A DNA stretch of 64,000 nt from an uncultured Aquimarina sp. (GTDB lineage Bacteria; Bacteroidota; Bacteroidia; Flavobacteriales; Flavobacteriaceae), in assembly GCA_947498815.1 (NCBI GenBank), contig CANMLU010000014.1, positions 1 to 64,000 on the forward strand. The letters are read 5' to 3'. Shown one piece after another: positions 49,092-58,613 of this stretch; position 1 is the stretch's first letter, and each line of letters opens with the position of its first letter. The position numbers and the translations under genes are program-made. The notes under the pieces were generated by a model, which saw only the letters and a list, made by a program, of their open reading frames with translations, ran no database searches and was not told the origin of the DNA.

Positions 49092-49193
49092 AGTATGGTT
49101 ATTTTAGTTATATGAAAGATATGTAAAATTTATTTTAGGAGTATTTAAGCGCTTTTTCATTTGTATATTACATAATAAAGAGATCTTTTGCAA

Positions 49194-49796
49194 TCAACCT
49201 CTCAGTTTTGCCTGAAGCTTAAATTTCTCTTCTTCAAACCATTCGTTTTTCAGGATGCTAAGCAATACTCCATCGGTTCTTCCTTCTCCTGTTATCGCCG
49301 GAAAAATCCCTCTTAAAATCCCTTCTTTTTTGCAACCAACACTTTGCATTGCAGCAATACTGATTTCATTCTCAACATAAGCTCCCATACCTATTCGCTC
49401 TACTCCCATAGTTTCAAAAGCAAATTCGAACATCAGATATTTGCAGTGTTTATTTAATCCCGTGCCCCTATACTTTGATCCATACCATGTATACCCTAAC
49501 CTAATTGCAGATAAACTTGGCATTATCTCACAATATCGGGTACTTCCTGCATATTGTTCTTTGACTTTGTCGTATACGATAAAAGGGTATTCTTTTTTGG
49601 CTTTTCTTTGGTCTATTGCTGTTTGAATATAAGTAGTAAGATTTTTTGCTCCATCGCCCTTTACAAAAGAGTATTTCCAGATGTCGGGTTCGTTTGCAAT
49701 ATCCAATAAGTACGGTACATCTTCGATTCGCAAAGGTCGCAGTTGTACAAAATCGTCTTCTAAAAGATATCCTTTTGCAAAATCAAAATTAAGCAT
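49194..49796 (-). CDS. GNAT-family N-acetyltransferase (RimJ/RimL-like)
   Basis: A 200-residue acetyltransferase. The N-terminal VQLRPLRIEDVPYLL (about 17-31), the acetyl-CoA loop region GTRYCE...RLGYTWYGSKYRGTGLNK (about 88-118), and NEISIAAMQSVGCKKEGILRG (about 148-168) match the RimJ/RimL subgroup that acetylates protein N-termini or small amines. The acceptor is unknown. It is not linked to ribosomal genes. Confidence 0.88.
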   Translation of the reverse strand: MLNFDFAKGYLLEDDFVQLRPLRIEDVPYLLDIANEPDIWKYSFVKGDGAKNLTTYIQTAIDQRKAKKEYPFIVYDKVKEQYAGSTRYCEIMPSLSAIRLGYTWYGSKYRGTGLNKHCKYLMFEFAFETMGVERIGMGAYVENEISIAAMQSVGCKKEGILRGIFPAITGEGRTDGVLLSILKNEWFEEEKFKLQAKLRG

Positions 49797-49861
49797 GTGA
49801 ATACAAGTTTATAATCTCTACCATCGTAAAATTATGAAGATTAAATCTGATTATAACTAAA

Positions 49862-49914
49862 AAACCTCACAGATTTAGTGCTTCAACAAGCTCAGCAACC
49901 AATCTGTGAGGTTT
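49862..49914 (-). terminator. Terminator of the M23 peptidase gene with a REP-like loop
   Basis: AAACCTCACAGATT and AATCTGTGAGGTTT form a perfect 14-bp stem. On the minus strand the T tract GGTTTTTTAG follows. The 25-nt loop contains CAACAAGCTCAG, the same core as the repeat at 12709-12746. Confidence 0.8.
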
Positions 49915-49935
49915 AAAATTAATTGTATTCAATCA

Positions 49936-50748
49936 TTAATATGCTCTTGTATACTGTTCCTTTTCGGTAAGTGAGATGGCTTGTTTTCCGTTTCCTGTTA
50001 AGAATTTAGTCTTTAAGGTAACCCTGTCTTTAATTCTTTGAAAAAACACTATGAAATGCAAATGGGGACCAGTAGCCCAACCTACGTTACCACTATAGCC
50101 AATAAACTGCCCTATTTTTATTTGATCTCCCTTTTTTACTTCTGCTCCATTCTTCTTAATATGGGTATATTCTGCAAAAGTTCCATCGCTGTGATACACC
50201 AATATAAAGTTATTGTATTTGGCACAATCCGCATTTGTACAGCTCTTACTGTAACTTTCTTCAACATCTACCACTACTCCGGCTCTTGCTGCATATACTT
50301 TTGTACCTATAGGCATTTTAAAATCTAATGCATTCTCACCTTTATGTGAGGTAGAACCATTATATCCTTGCGAAAGCCAAAAGGTATTTCCTTTACCATA
50401 GGGCAAATAGTATTTAAAATTTGCATCATACTTCTTTTGATAATGATTACCATGATTATAGGAAGATTCATACCCTAATTTTATTCTTTTTTTTCTATCA
50501 ATAACCGTAAGATCTGTAATCGTATGTCTCTTGGTTCTTGCAGGTACAACAAAAACTTTATTATTGCCATTAGAAGATTTTAAGTTTTCCAACCTGAAAT
50601 CCATTTGTGCAGAAACAGGACTATACTCATCGTTATCCGCAAGGATAATAAAACCATTTTCGGTTTCTTCATAATACAATTTGAAGTTATCCTGAGCATA
50701 TGTATTGATGGAAATAATACAAAGGATAAAAGGCAAAATACTCTTCAT
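49936..50748 (-). CDS. Secreted M23-family peptidase
   Basis: A 270-residue exported protein (signal ILPFILCIISINTYAQ). The LytM/M23 domain (about 130-245) has the zinc-site motifs SHKGENALDFKMP (His about 135, Asp about 142) and GPHLHFIVF (about 226-234). Such enzymes cut peptidoglycan crosslinks or act as regulatory LytM-like proteins. Residues 20-120 form an uncharacterised N-terminal domain. It is probably a cell-wall hydrolase. No operon partner. Confidence 0.88.
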   Translation of the reverse strand: MKSILPFILCIISINTYAQDNFKLYYEETENGFIILADNDEYSPVSAQMDFRLENLKSSNGNNKVFVVPARTKRHTITDLTVIDRKKRIKLGYESSYNHGNHYQKKYDANFKYYLPYGKGNTFWLSQGYNGSTSHKGENALDFKMPIGTKVYAARAGVVVDVEESYSKSCTNADCAKYNNFILVYHSDGTFAEYTHIKKNGAEVKKGDQIKIGQFIGYSGNVGWATGPHLHFIVFFQRIKDRVTLKTKFLTGNGKQAISLTEKEQYTRAY

Positions 50749-50858
50749 AGATTTCTTTTTACCTAAAATACAACAAAAACTGTACCTAATGCAATTTTAT
50801 CCAGAAGGCCATAAATACTATATCACTTTCTATACCTATAGTATTAGAACTATTATGT

Positions 50859-51962
50859 TTAATTGTTTACGACCTCAACCGATAGCGCATTCATTAATCG
50901 AATCAAAAGATCATCCTGACTTTCTCTGTATGCATTGGAGGCCAAAAATATAAACAGATCTTCTTCAATCAAGTAGGCAAAATCAGCAAAAAAAATACCA
51001 TTACCTCCATTATGCGTGACACCCAAGCCTTTATCGGTATCAAATACCCCCCAACCGAGACCTCGATACAGTATACTTGTATTGTCTTCCCTTACATATT
51101 TATTGTACATGTCTTGTTTACTTGTGTCGTCAATTAGATTTTCTTTGATCGATCTATAAAACTGCATAACATCGGTAGCAGACATTAATAATCCACCATT
51201 CCCTTTTAAATTCCAATATGGACCATCGATATCCCAGGGCTGTTCGTTTGGTTTTCCGAGATTGGCTCCAGAGGTACCCAATAATCCTAAATCGTCATAT
51301 CCATTTGCAATTACCTCGGCATCATAATCTGGTAGTAGATATCCTGCGGTTTCCATTTTTGAAGGAAGAAAAACTTGCGCGTTTAAGAATTGTTCATAAG
51401 ACGTATTGCTTACCGTTTCGATAATAATCCCCAAAATACTGAAGCCAACATTCGAATACTTATATCGTTCTCCTGGCGAAAACAATAACTCTGTATCAAA
51501 GCTTTGAGTGAGATACATTTCTTTGGATATTTCGTCATAATCACTACCAATAGCATCAATAAACCCAGAACGATGTGTAAGTAATTGTTCTATGGTTATA
51601 TCTTTCTTATCATCTGGAACTTCAGGAAAAAAATTCTTCAAAGTATCTTGATAATCCAATAACCCAAGCTCTTTACACTTAACAATCCCAATGGCGGTAT
51701 ATGGTTTTGTTATTGACCCTATATCAAAAACTGTATTTTGATCTATCGCTATCTCACTCTCTCGATTTGCATAGCCGAAGCCTTTGCTATACGAAACAGC
51801 ATTTAAACCACCTATGTGCACTACTCCACTAAAATCAGTTTCTTCTTCCATTATTTTATCAATTTTGGAAGTAAGAGTATCTCCAGGAACATTATTATCA
51901 TCTTTACATCCCATTGAAAGAAAAAAGATGGAAATTAAAATCAAATTAAATCTAGTCATCAT
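50859..51962 (-). CDS. Serine hydrolase of the beta-lactamase class C / penicillin-binding fold, lipoprotein
   Basis: About 367 residues from the ATG at 51962. A lipobox (FLSMGCKDD, Cys about 18) marks a lipoprotein. The active-site motifs are SITK (about 84-87), YSN (about 164-166) and HNGGNG (about 308) in place of KTG. It is likely an esterase or D-aminopeptidase-like enzyme rather than a true beta-lactamase. The context gives no further clue. Confidence 0.85.
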   Translation of the reverse strand: MMTRFNLILISIFFLSMGCKDDNNVPGDTLTSKIDKIMEEETDFSGVVHIGGLNAVSYSKGFGYANRESEIAIDQNTVFDIGSITKPYTAIGIVKCKELGLLDYQDTLKNFFPEVPDDKKDITIEQLLTHRSGFIDAIGSDYDEISKEMYLTQSFDTELLFSPGERYKYSNVGFSILGIIIETVSNTSYEQFLNAQVFLPSKMETAGYLLPDYDAEVIANGYDDLGLLGTSGANLGKPNEQPWDIDGPYWNLKGNGGLLMSATDVMQFYRSIKENLIDDTSKQDMYNKYVREDNTSILYRGLGWGVFDTDKGLGVTHNGGNGIFFADFAYLIEEDLFIFLASNAYRESQDDLLIRLMNALSVEVVNN

Positions 51963-52067
51963 TATTTTTTTAAGATTAAGATGACTCAAAGCTATCCTAT
52001 ATGGATTTAGATTTGCTTCTTAAAAGGTTGGAAAAAAGTAGGAAAAAGGTTGGATTTCAGAGTTTAC

Positions 52068-52415
52068 CTATGCATTAGAATGCGTTAACAACTTACCAAG
52101 TAATTCTCTTTTATTTTTGACACCAAATAACTTATATATCTTATTGGCATGTGATTTTACAGTAGAAACTTCGATAAATAATGTTTCGGCAATCTCTTTT
52201 AGAGACTTATATTTCAATAGTTCATCAAAGACTTGCCTTTCGCGAACGGACAACAAACTTATCTCATATATATAAGGATTTGTATGCTTTACATTTGAAT
52301 TTCTTTTTTTGTTTTTAAAATACAAGAACATTCCCACAATGGCTATCAATGTAAATGATAATAGCAATATACTTGGAAATAACTCTACTACTTCTACCTC
52401 AATCTGCTCTTTCAT
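52068..52415 (-). CDS. Membrane-tethered LuxR-type DNA-binding protein
   Basis: A 115-residue protein with one N-terminal transmembrane helix (about 13-33, SILLLSFTLIAIVGMFLYF) followed by a LuxR C-terminal helix-turn-helix (about 53-115, LSVRERQVFDELLKYKSLKE, then IEVSTVKSHANKIYKLFGV). There is no receiver domain. It would have to act while membrane-bound or after cleavage. It is transcribed upstream of nothing on its strand; its gene follows the hydrolase. Confidence 0.82.
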   Translation of the reverse strand: MKEQIEVEVVELFPSILLLSFTLIAIVGMFLYFKNKKRNSNVKHTNPYIYEISLLSVRERQVFDELLKYKSLKEIAETLFIEVSTVKSHANKIYKLFGVKNKRELLGKLLTHSNA

Positions 52416-52455
52416 ACTAGATTAATTAAAACGAATTAAAGATAACATCTCATAT

Positions 52456-54198
52456 TTAGTAATCAAACTTATAGGTAATGCCTCCAAGAATTTGGATATC
52501 TTGCACCGGAAAATTTACCCATTTCTCATAATTATCGCCTAATAAATTATTTCCTTTGATAAAGAAAGAAAGTTGATCATTTAAACGGTATCCAATATTT
52601 ACATTGGCATCTACATAAGCATCCAAAGTAACCGTGGCTACAGGCAAGGTTGGTAAAGTTACTACAGTATTATCAATATCTTTCCTCTCACCTACATAAA
52701 ACAATTGCGCACCAGCAAACCACTGTTTATTGATCTGATAATCTATCAGTGTCGAAGCCTTTACTTCTGGTAAATTCCAAGCTTCTTGCTCATCTTCATT
52801 TTCATAATCAAAATACTCAACAGAAGCTCCAAGCTTAAATCTCTTATTGATTTCAAAATTCAGTTCTCCGTGGCCCACAAAAGTATTCATATCATCATAA
52901 CGGTAGGAAAAAGAATTTCCATAATCAAAGCCTTCGAGTTCCAATGCGGATACTGGGTTATTTACAAACAAGGGTTTTTCATCTTCAGAAATATAACTTC
53001 CTCTAAAATTATAGCTTACCACATCAGATAGTTTACCTTTTAGACCTATATGGGCATTATAAAGATTATTTGTCGGTTCCAGTATTAGTGTGGGAGATAC
53101 AAATGGGTTTTCTTGTACTGCATCTCGATAAGTATTTTGTTTTAGCTCTCCTTCCAATCCACCATAAGCAATTACAGATTCGTCTAATATTCTATAAGAG
53201 GCTGTAACTTTGGGGTATATAAAAAAATCATTGTCGCTATTCTCGGTATCTATACTGTAATAAACTGCTCCTCCTACATTAACAGTGAGGTTGTCTTTTA
53301 AAATAACAAGGCTAGGATTTACTCCAAGATTAAGAATACCATATTGATTTGGAATACCCTGCACAAGATCTAGATCGCGATCAAAACTTCCGTTAAGATA
53401 ATCCACTATAAAATTTGTGGTGATCAGTGAATTCCCCATTTCGAACTCAAATGTAGGTTTTGCAACCACGTGATGCTCAACCGAACCTAATACATCTCCA
53501 AAAAAGCGATAGTTTAACGATGCTTTCTTAAAATACAAGTCGTCGAACTGAAGCTTCCCTCCTAATTTCACGCCAAAATAACTTTGCTGTGGATCAATAG
53601 CATTAATGTCTTCTTCTGTTAAAGCAGGGATTTCCGGTAATCCATACCAGTTGTATAATTGATGTTCGGCTCCTACCTCAATACCATATGTATAATCACG
53701 AGTACGAGACGTATAATTGAGATCCAAATACGTATTGTAAAATTTATCATCCAGCTGTACTTCATCAATACCACCTTGCGAAGAATTATGATGAAGATAC
53801 AACCCAAGGTTATCAGAACGACTTATCTGAAAATTACTATAAAACTCTGCCAATACCGAGGTAAAATTACCAAAACCTAGCGTAGCATAATTGTCGTAAA
53901 TATCTATAGGCTTTGGCCGATCTATATTAGCTGCTCGCCCTTTTGCCGGTGTATAAGTCGATGCTACAGGTACCGAAAAAATACTATAGCGTATTTCCTT
54001 TTTCTTTTGAGTAACAGAGTCATTAAGCGTCGGAATAGATTTGATTTTAAACGCATCACTAATAGTGGGTGTATACGCCTTAACAATTACTACACGCTCT
54101 GTCTCGAGATTTTCATCTTCCTTTTCTTGTGCATTGGCTCCCCAATTTACTACTCCAAGGCATAAAAGAGGGATTACTTTCTGAAAATATCTAATCAT
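52456..54198 (-). CDS. Outer-membrane beta-barrel protein (TonB-receptor-like)
   Basis: About 580 residues from the ATG at 54198 (an in-frame TTG upstream would add three). A signal segment ends in ANAQE. The barrel has alternating beta-strand patterns and a C-terminal aromatic residue (ILGGITYKFDY) typical of outer-membrane proteins, with tonB-receptor-like barrel features, but I see no plug domain. It starts 30 bp after the TPR gene, so the two probably form one transcript and one complex. Ligand unknown. Confidence 0.75.
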   Translation of the reverse strand: MIRYFQKVIPLLCLGVVNWGANAQEKEDENLETERVVIVKAYTPTISDAFKIKSIPTLNDSVTQKKKEIRYSIFSVPVASTYTPAKGRAANIDRPKPIDIYDNYATLGFGNFTSVLAEFYSNFQISRSDNLGLYLHHNSSQGGIDEVQLDDKFYNTYLDLNYTSRTRDYTYGIEVGAEHQLYNWYGLPEIPALTEEDINAIDPQQSYFGVKLGGKLQFDDLYFKKASLNYRFFGDVLGSVEHHVVAKPTFEFEMGNSLITTNFIVDYLNGSFDRDLDLVQGIPNQYGILNLGVNPSLVILKDNLTVNVGGAVYYSIDTENSDNDFFIYPKVTASYRILDESVIAYGGLEGELKQNTYRDAVQENPFVSPTLILEPTNNLYNAHIGLKGKLSDVVSYNFRGSYISEDEKPLFVNNPVSALELEGFDYGNSFSYRYDDMNTFVGHGELNFEINKRFKLGASVEYFDYENEDEQEAWNLPEVKASTLIDYQINKQWFAGAQLFYVGERKDIDNTVVTLPTLPVATVTLDAYVDANVNIGYRLNDQLSFFIKGNNLLGDNYEKWVNFPVQDIQILGGITYKFDY

Positions 54199-54228
54199 AA
54201 GATACAAATCGTTTTTAAATACTAATTA

Positions 54229-57200
54229 TTACTGTTCGGTTTGGATGGATGAATTAGTTTTTGCTTCTTCGGCTTTGATTATTTTGAGCTCGCCCATAGC
54301 TTCTTCAACTACCTCCGGAAAATCAGAGAAGTTTTTGATAACACTTTCTAATATATAAGTGGCTTGATATGCGTCTTTTAATCCATAAAAGTTTTTGGCC
54401 ATGAGCACTAATCCTTTAGAACCATATAATCGATATCCGGGATAGTCTTTGGCAAGCTTTTGTATGGTCGCATTGGAATTTTTATAACTCTTTTCTTCAT
54501 TTTGGAAGTATGCTTCATAATACAATGCTTCTGCCGCCAGTTCTCCTGTAGCTATTTTTTGAACCTCTGTATAGGCCTGTTTTGCGCGAGTCATATTATT
54601 TGTTTGTAATGCGGCCCTGGCCGTAAATATCTTTGCATCACTTTTGACATCATTTTGGATCTTTGGATTAGCCAATACCTTATCGGCATACTCTATGGTT
54701 TTTTGATAATTGAGTAATTGATAGAAGGATTTCATCAAATTTGATTGCGCAAATATGATGTTCTGAGGATAATCGGCATCGCTCTCTAATCTTTCTAATA
54801 TTGGAATCGCTTTTTCGTAATTACGGTTTTCGAGATGTATCTGTGATAGTCTAGCCAATGACTGTTCCGTAAATTCTGTACGATCATTTTGAAGCACATA
54901 CTCATAATGTGGTATTGTAGTTTCTTTATTACCTTTCTTGAAATATAATTGCGCCAAATAAAAATGACTCTTTAAAGCATGCAATCCGTTTGGAAATTGG
55001 CTCAAATATTTCTCAAAGCCAGAGATTGCCGCAGTATCATTATTTTCCAAAAATTGTTTTTCGGCAGCTTCATACGAGGTATTATCAAGATCAGCATCAC
55101 TAACCTCTACAAAACTCAACCCTTTTACCCAAGAAGCATATTCGTCGGTTCTTCCTAAATCAACATAAATTAACCTAGCAGTATTGACCGCCTGGATGGC
55201 TTCATCTGTACCTGGATATTCTGCCACGACTTTCTTAAACTTGGCCAGCGCTCTATTACCCTGATCTCCATTATAAAAAACAAGCCCCTGTTTAAGCAAT
55301 GCTTTTGGCACATAGGAGCTTCTTGGTACGTCTCTGATTAAACGATCATAAGCCTCAATACCACGATTAGTCTTATTTTCAGAAACATATACATCTCCCA
55401 AAGCAAACATTGCGTCATCCCTATACGTAGATCTGGGATACTTAAGCAAAAACATTTCAAGGTCCTTGATCTTTTGATCGTGTTTATTTACAAAGCCATA
55501 ACTAATTGCTTTTTGATAATGCGCATAGTCAGAATCTGGCCCATTTTTTTTGATTGCTTTATTATAGGCTTCCATTGCCGGCCAATATTTACTCGATATA
55601 AAATGACTATCCCCTAATCTAAGATATGTATCTATTTGTCTGGATTCGTCACTATTGTTCTTACTTGCAAAGTTTTCAAAATAGGTAGCCGCTTGTGGAT
55701 ATTGCTTTAATTTAAAATACGTATATCCCAAATTATAGTCTATATGTTCATGTTCTTTTGTTGTTGAAGCACCTGTACTACCTTGAAATTGTTTAAAACC
55801 GATTAATGCGCCATCAAAATCATTAAGAAGATAATCACTTTCGGCTTTCCAATACATAGCTCTTGCTTCAAAACCTGGATCGACAGGTTGCTTTAATGAT
55901 TTATCAAAATAGATAATCGCTTCGGTATAATTACTTTCATTATACAATTCTACCCCTCTGTAAAAAGAAACTTTTTGATACACTTCTTTATCGGCAAAAT
56001 TTCGACTGCCTTCAAGAAGATCCATCGCCTCTTTATAATTTTTTGAAGTGATATACGAACTAATTAATAACTCTTTGATTTCTTCTTTAAATGTTGTTTT
56101 TGGATATTGATCCAAATATCTTAACAGTACATTTGGAGTACCCTCGTAGGAGTTTCCTATTTCATAACTTAACTTGGCATAATTATACAACGCATCTTCT
56201 TTGATCTTTGCTTCAAAATCCATTTCGGAAGCATTTTTAAATGCATTTAGCGCCTGTTGTTTTAGATCTGTCTTAAGATAAGACTCCGCTAAATGATAAT
56301 AAGCATTCTGTGCTGTGGCATTACGACCATCAACAATTTTATTAAATTCTGAAATCGCATTTTGATAGTCCCCTTTCTTGTAATATGCATAACCCAAAAA
56401 GTAATAATCAGTGTTGGTCCATTTTCCTTTTCGGCCTTTGTATTGTTTGAGATAGGGAATTGCTTTTTCATACTGTTCAAGATTGAAATAACTTTCTCCT
56501 ATAATTTTATTAAGTTCAGATTTTTCTGAAGGTTTTGATTTTGGTAATTGTGCCAATCCTTCTGTTATGGCCTCTTGAAAATTACCAGATTTGAAATTCA
56601 TATCACTTTGGAAATAAGATAAATTCTTATTGTACTCATCCAAATCTTTTACTTCGTCAAACAACTTATCTGCTTCTTGATAATTATCACCTTCGTAGGC
56701 AATAAACCCAAGATAATATTTTGCTTTGGCACCATACTCTGGTGAGTCTTGTACTCTCTTCAAAAACCTCTTTGCTTCATTAAATCGTTGGATTTTGAAA
56801 TAGGCATATCCATAATTGAAATTGAATTTTTCTTTCTGTTTACGACTTAAACTACTCTGATCTACTTTATCATACCACTTGCGGGCATAAGCATATTTTC
56901 CATTATCAAAATAGTAGGTTGCCGCATCCAGGTATGCCGCGTTGCGCTTAATACTTGTTGGATATTGTACTACAAAATCCTCAAGTAATTGATCTGCCCC
57001 TTTTTGATTTAACCATACCGCACAATTAGCAATATAATAACTACAATTAGCATCAATATTTTCATCGTCTATTGCATCTCGCACCTTATCAAAAAGATTT
57101 TGAGCGGCCAGAAATTGTTTATTATTGTACAACTCTAGAGCTTGATTATATTGCACTAATTCGTTGGTGTATATTGCGGATTGCTGTGCAGATACATCTG

Positions 57201-57246
57201 CAGACAGGCCAATCACAAAAAGCATCAAAGTGATGTATTTGTTCAT
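54229..57246 (-). CDS. Large secreted tetratricopeptide-repeat protein
   Basis: A 1005-residue exported protein (signal ITLMLFVIGLSADVSAQQ) made almost wholly of about 20 or more TPR units of the YxxALxxYxxG type, e.g. YFKIQRFNEAKRFLKRVQ, YYKKGDYQNAISEFNKIVD and YLNQFPKT. TPR solenoids build scaffolds in the periplasm or at the outer membrane, such as BamD or the gliding/T9SS machines. Being immediately upstream of an outer-membrane barrel suggests a scaffold-plus-pore pair. No more specific function is supportable. Confidence 0.75.
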   Translation of the reverse strand: MNKYITLMLFVIGLSADVSAQQSAIYTNELVQYNQALELYNNKQFLAAQNLFDKVRDAIDDENIDANCSYYIANCAVWLNQKGADQLLEDFVVQYPTSIKRNAAYLDAATYYFDNGKYAYARKWYDKVDQSSLSRKQKEKFNFNYGYAYFKIQRFNEAKRFLKRVQDSPEYGAKAKYYLGFIAYEGDNYQEADKLFDEVKDLDEYNKNLSYFQSDMNFKSGNFQEAITEGLAQLPKSKPSEKSELNKIIGESYFNLEQYEKAIPYLKQYKGRKGKWTNTDYYFLGYAYYKKGDYQNAISEFNKIVDGRNATAQNAYYHLAESYLKTDLKQQALNAFKNASEMDFEAKIKEDALYNYAKLSYEIGNSYEGTPNVLLRYLDQYPKTTFKEEIKELLISSYITSKNYKEAMDLLEGSRNFADKEVYQKVSFYRGVELYNESNYTEAIIYFDKSLKQPVDPGFEARAMYWKAESDYLLNDFDGALIGFKQFQGSTGASTTKEHEHIDYNLGYTYFKLKQYPQAATYFENFASKNNSDESRQIDTYLRLGDSHFISSKYWPAMEAYNKAIKKNGPDSDYAHYQKAISYGFVNKHDQKIKDLEMFLLKYPRSTYRDDAMFALGDVYVSENKTNRGIEAYDRLIRDVPRSSYVPKALLKQGLVFYNGDQGNRALAKFKKVVAEYPGTDEAIQAVNTARLIYVDLGRTDEYASWVKGLSFVEVSDADLDNTSYEAAEKQFLENNDTAAISGFEKYLSQFPNGLHALKSHFYLAQLYFKKGNKETTIPHYEYVLQNDRTEFTEQSLARLSQIHLENRNYEKAIPILERLESDADYPQNIIFAQSNLMKSFYQLLNYQKTIEYADKVLANPKIQNDVKSDAKIFTARAALQTNNMTRAKQAYTEVQKIATGELAAEALYYEAYFQNEEKSYKNSNATIQKLAKDYPGYRLYGSKGLVLMAKNFYGLKDAYQATYILESVIKNFSDFPEVVEEAMGELKIIKAEEAKTNSSIQTEQ

Positions 57247-57544
57247 TTAACTAAGAATTACAGTCTAAAAAGTAAATATCGTTTCCCGTGGATATATTTT
57301 GTGTTAAAGATAGCCCAGTCTCCTGTTTAATAACGAAGGATTTTAGAGATAATTACATCCAAATTTTAGAATTAAGAATTCTTTATGAATATCAATAACG
57401 TTCTCATTACTACAAATACTAAAATATTTATTCCAAAAAGTGGTTATCTATTTTGGATCCGTTAAAAACTATTTCCGATACTCAAATTTTTTAACGGAAA
57501 ACTTTTTACTTTTACGAAGTATTATTAATTCAGAATTAAAAATT
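57247..57544. other. Divergent intergenic region between the TPR gene and ftsE
   Basis: 298 bp, AT-rich. TACTTTTA at about 57506-57513 is a one-base deviation from the -7 consensus before ftsE. No ORF, RNA or strong palindrome is seen. An upstream in-frame extension of ftsE across this region was rejected. Confidence 0.4.
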
Positions 57545-58228
57545 ATGTCCAATACGGTATTAAGCCTTAAAGATGCATCAATTTACCAACGAGAGAGTTT
57601 AATCCTTTCTGATGTAAATGTAGAAGTCAACAAAGGAGATTTTGTTTACCTTATTGGTAAAACCGGTACTGGTAAGAGTAGTTTTATGAAAACTTTATAT
57701 GGTGATCTTCCACTTCTGGAAGGTGAAGGCAGTATTGTTGATTTTGATTTACCTACACTACAAGAAAATCAAATACCATTTCTGCGAAGAAAACTTGGTA
57801 TTGTATTTCAGGATTTTAAATTGCTGAATGACAGAACAGTAAAAGACAATCTCCTATTTGTACTTAAAGCTACTGGCTGGACCGATGAAACAGCAATGAG
57901 TAATAAAATTGATGATGTCTTGGATAAGGTAGGAATGAAAACCAAGGACTTTAAATTTCCATATCAATTATCTGGTGGTGAGCAACAACGTATAGCGATA
58001 GCTAGAGCATTATTAAATGATCCCGAGTTAATCCTGGCAGATGAACCTACAGGAAACCTGGATCCACAAACCTCGGTAGAAGTAATGGAAGTATTGCAGG
58101 ACATCAATAAAAATGGCAATACAATACTTATGGCCACCCACGATTATGCATTACTTCTTAAATATCCTTCCAAAACCTTGAAATGTGACGGAAATAAGGT
58201 TTTTGAAGTCGTACAAAGAAAAGGGTAA
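57545..58228 (+). CDS. ftsE: FtsE-like ABC ATPase
   Basis: A 227-residue ATPase from the ATG at 57545. Walker A is GKTGTGKSS (about 39-47), the signature is LSGGEQQRIAIA, and Walker B is LILADEPTGNLD followed by an ATHD switch His. The small size, GEGSIVDFDLPTL and absence of a fused membrane domain fit FtsE of the FtsEX division/cell-wall regulator. FtsX is not adjacent, as often in Bacteroidetes, so LolD-type ATPase is the main alternative. The reading frame is open upstream, but that part lacks family similarity. Confidence 0.82.
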   Translation: MSNTVLSLKDASIYQRESLILSDVNVEVNKGDFVYLIGKTGTGKSSFMKTLYGDLPLLEGEGSIVDFDLPTLQENQIPFLRRKLGIVFQDFKLLNDRTVKDNLLFVLKATGWTDETAMSNKIDDVLDKVGMKTKDFKFPYQLSGGEQQRIAIARALLNDPELILADEPTGNLDPQTSVEVMEVLQDINKNGNTILMATHDYALLLKYPSKTLKCDGNKVFEVVQRKG

Positions 58229-58306
58229 TTCTATCTTCAAGTTTTTATTTTTATACGCAATCATTATTCTATACATCCAGCTATATCTTGGTTACAACAG
58301 TTATTC

Positions 58307-58330
58307 AACCATAACGTAAACGTTGTGGTT
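58307..58330 (+). terminator. Hairpin downstream of ftsE
   Basis: AACCATAACGT and ACGTTGTGGTT pair over 11 bp with one G-T pair and a 2-nt loop. The run of T after it is short, so termination strength is doubtful. Confidence 0.45.
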
Positions 58331-58408
58331 TATGCACTTCATCGATAAAAAATTGTATTTTACCGATTATTTGTTGTTTTTTACAAGTTTTACCCCGGTA
58401 ATTCTTCT

Positions 58409-58416
58409 TACATTTG
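58409..58416 (+). promoter_or_regulatory. -7 promoter element of the candidate small RNA
   Basis: TACATTTG, an exact TAnnTTTG match, identical to the -7 box of the tRNA-tuf operon. A T-rich TTTT lies about 17 bp upstream in the -33 region but lacks the final G. It would start transcription near 58423. Confidence 0.55.
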
Positions 58417-58422
58417 TACCAT

Positions 58423-58560
58423 AAGATTGAAAGTAAACATTTAAGGCATTTCGCCCCAAAATCGAAAGCCCCAATTGAATACCCCGAAATATTTGGATTA
58501 GCCCCCGAATCATACCCCAAAATATCGACGAAAATCCCGAGCCTAGGCTCGGGATTTTTA
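58423..58560 (+). ncRNA. Candidate small RNA with five C-rich tracts
   Basis: About 138 nt bounded by a promoter match and a perfect palindromic terminator, with no credible ORF. The body is AT-rich except for five CCCC or CCCCC tracts at 58454, 58469, 58482, 58502 and 58515, spaced 13-20 nt and predicted largely single-stranded. Several are in the contexts GCCCC or ACCCC followed by AA or GAA. C-rich unpaired tracts are used by known regulatory sRNAs in other phyla to pair with G-rich ribosome-binding regions. Small regulatory RNAs are reported in flavobacteria; whether this is one of them is unknown. Confidence 0.45.
58531..58558. terminator. Perfect palindromic terminator after the small RNA candidate
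   Basis: A 28-bp perfect palindrome (AAAATCCCGAGCCT and its complement) with GC-rich core and T-run ends on both strands. It can also end the minus-strand lyase transcript, whose stop is 56 bp away. Confidence 0.85.
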
Positions 58561-58613
58561 ATTCAATTATATTATCATTTTGAATATAACATCAAAAAAA
58601 TATTACAAAATGA

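Noticed and set aside
57440-57544. A 35-residue N-terminal extension of FtsE
   Set aside because: No homology before MSNTVLSLKD; the extension crosses the probable promoter.
58305-58520. A 71-residue minus-strand open frame over the small RNA region
   Set aside because: Cysteine-rich random-looking translation, crosses a promoter match, no recognisable start context.
58450-58520. G-quadruplex on the minus strand from five GGGG runs
   Set aside because: Loops of 9-16 nt are too long for a stable structure; the small RNA reading explains the pattern better.
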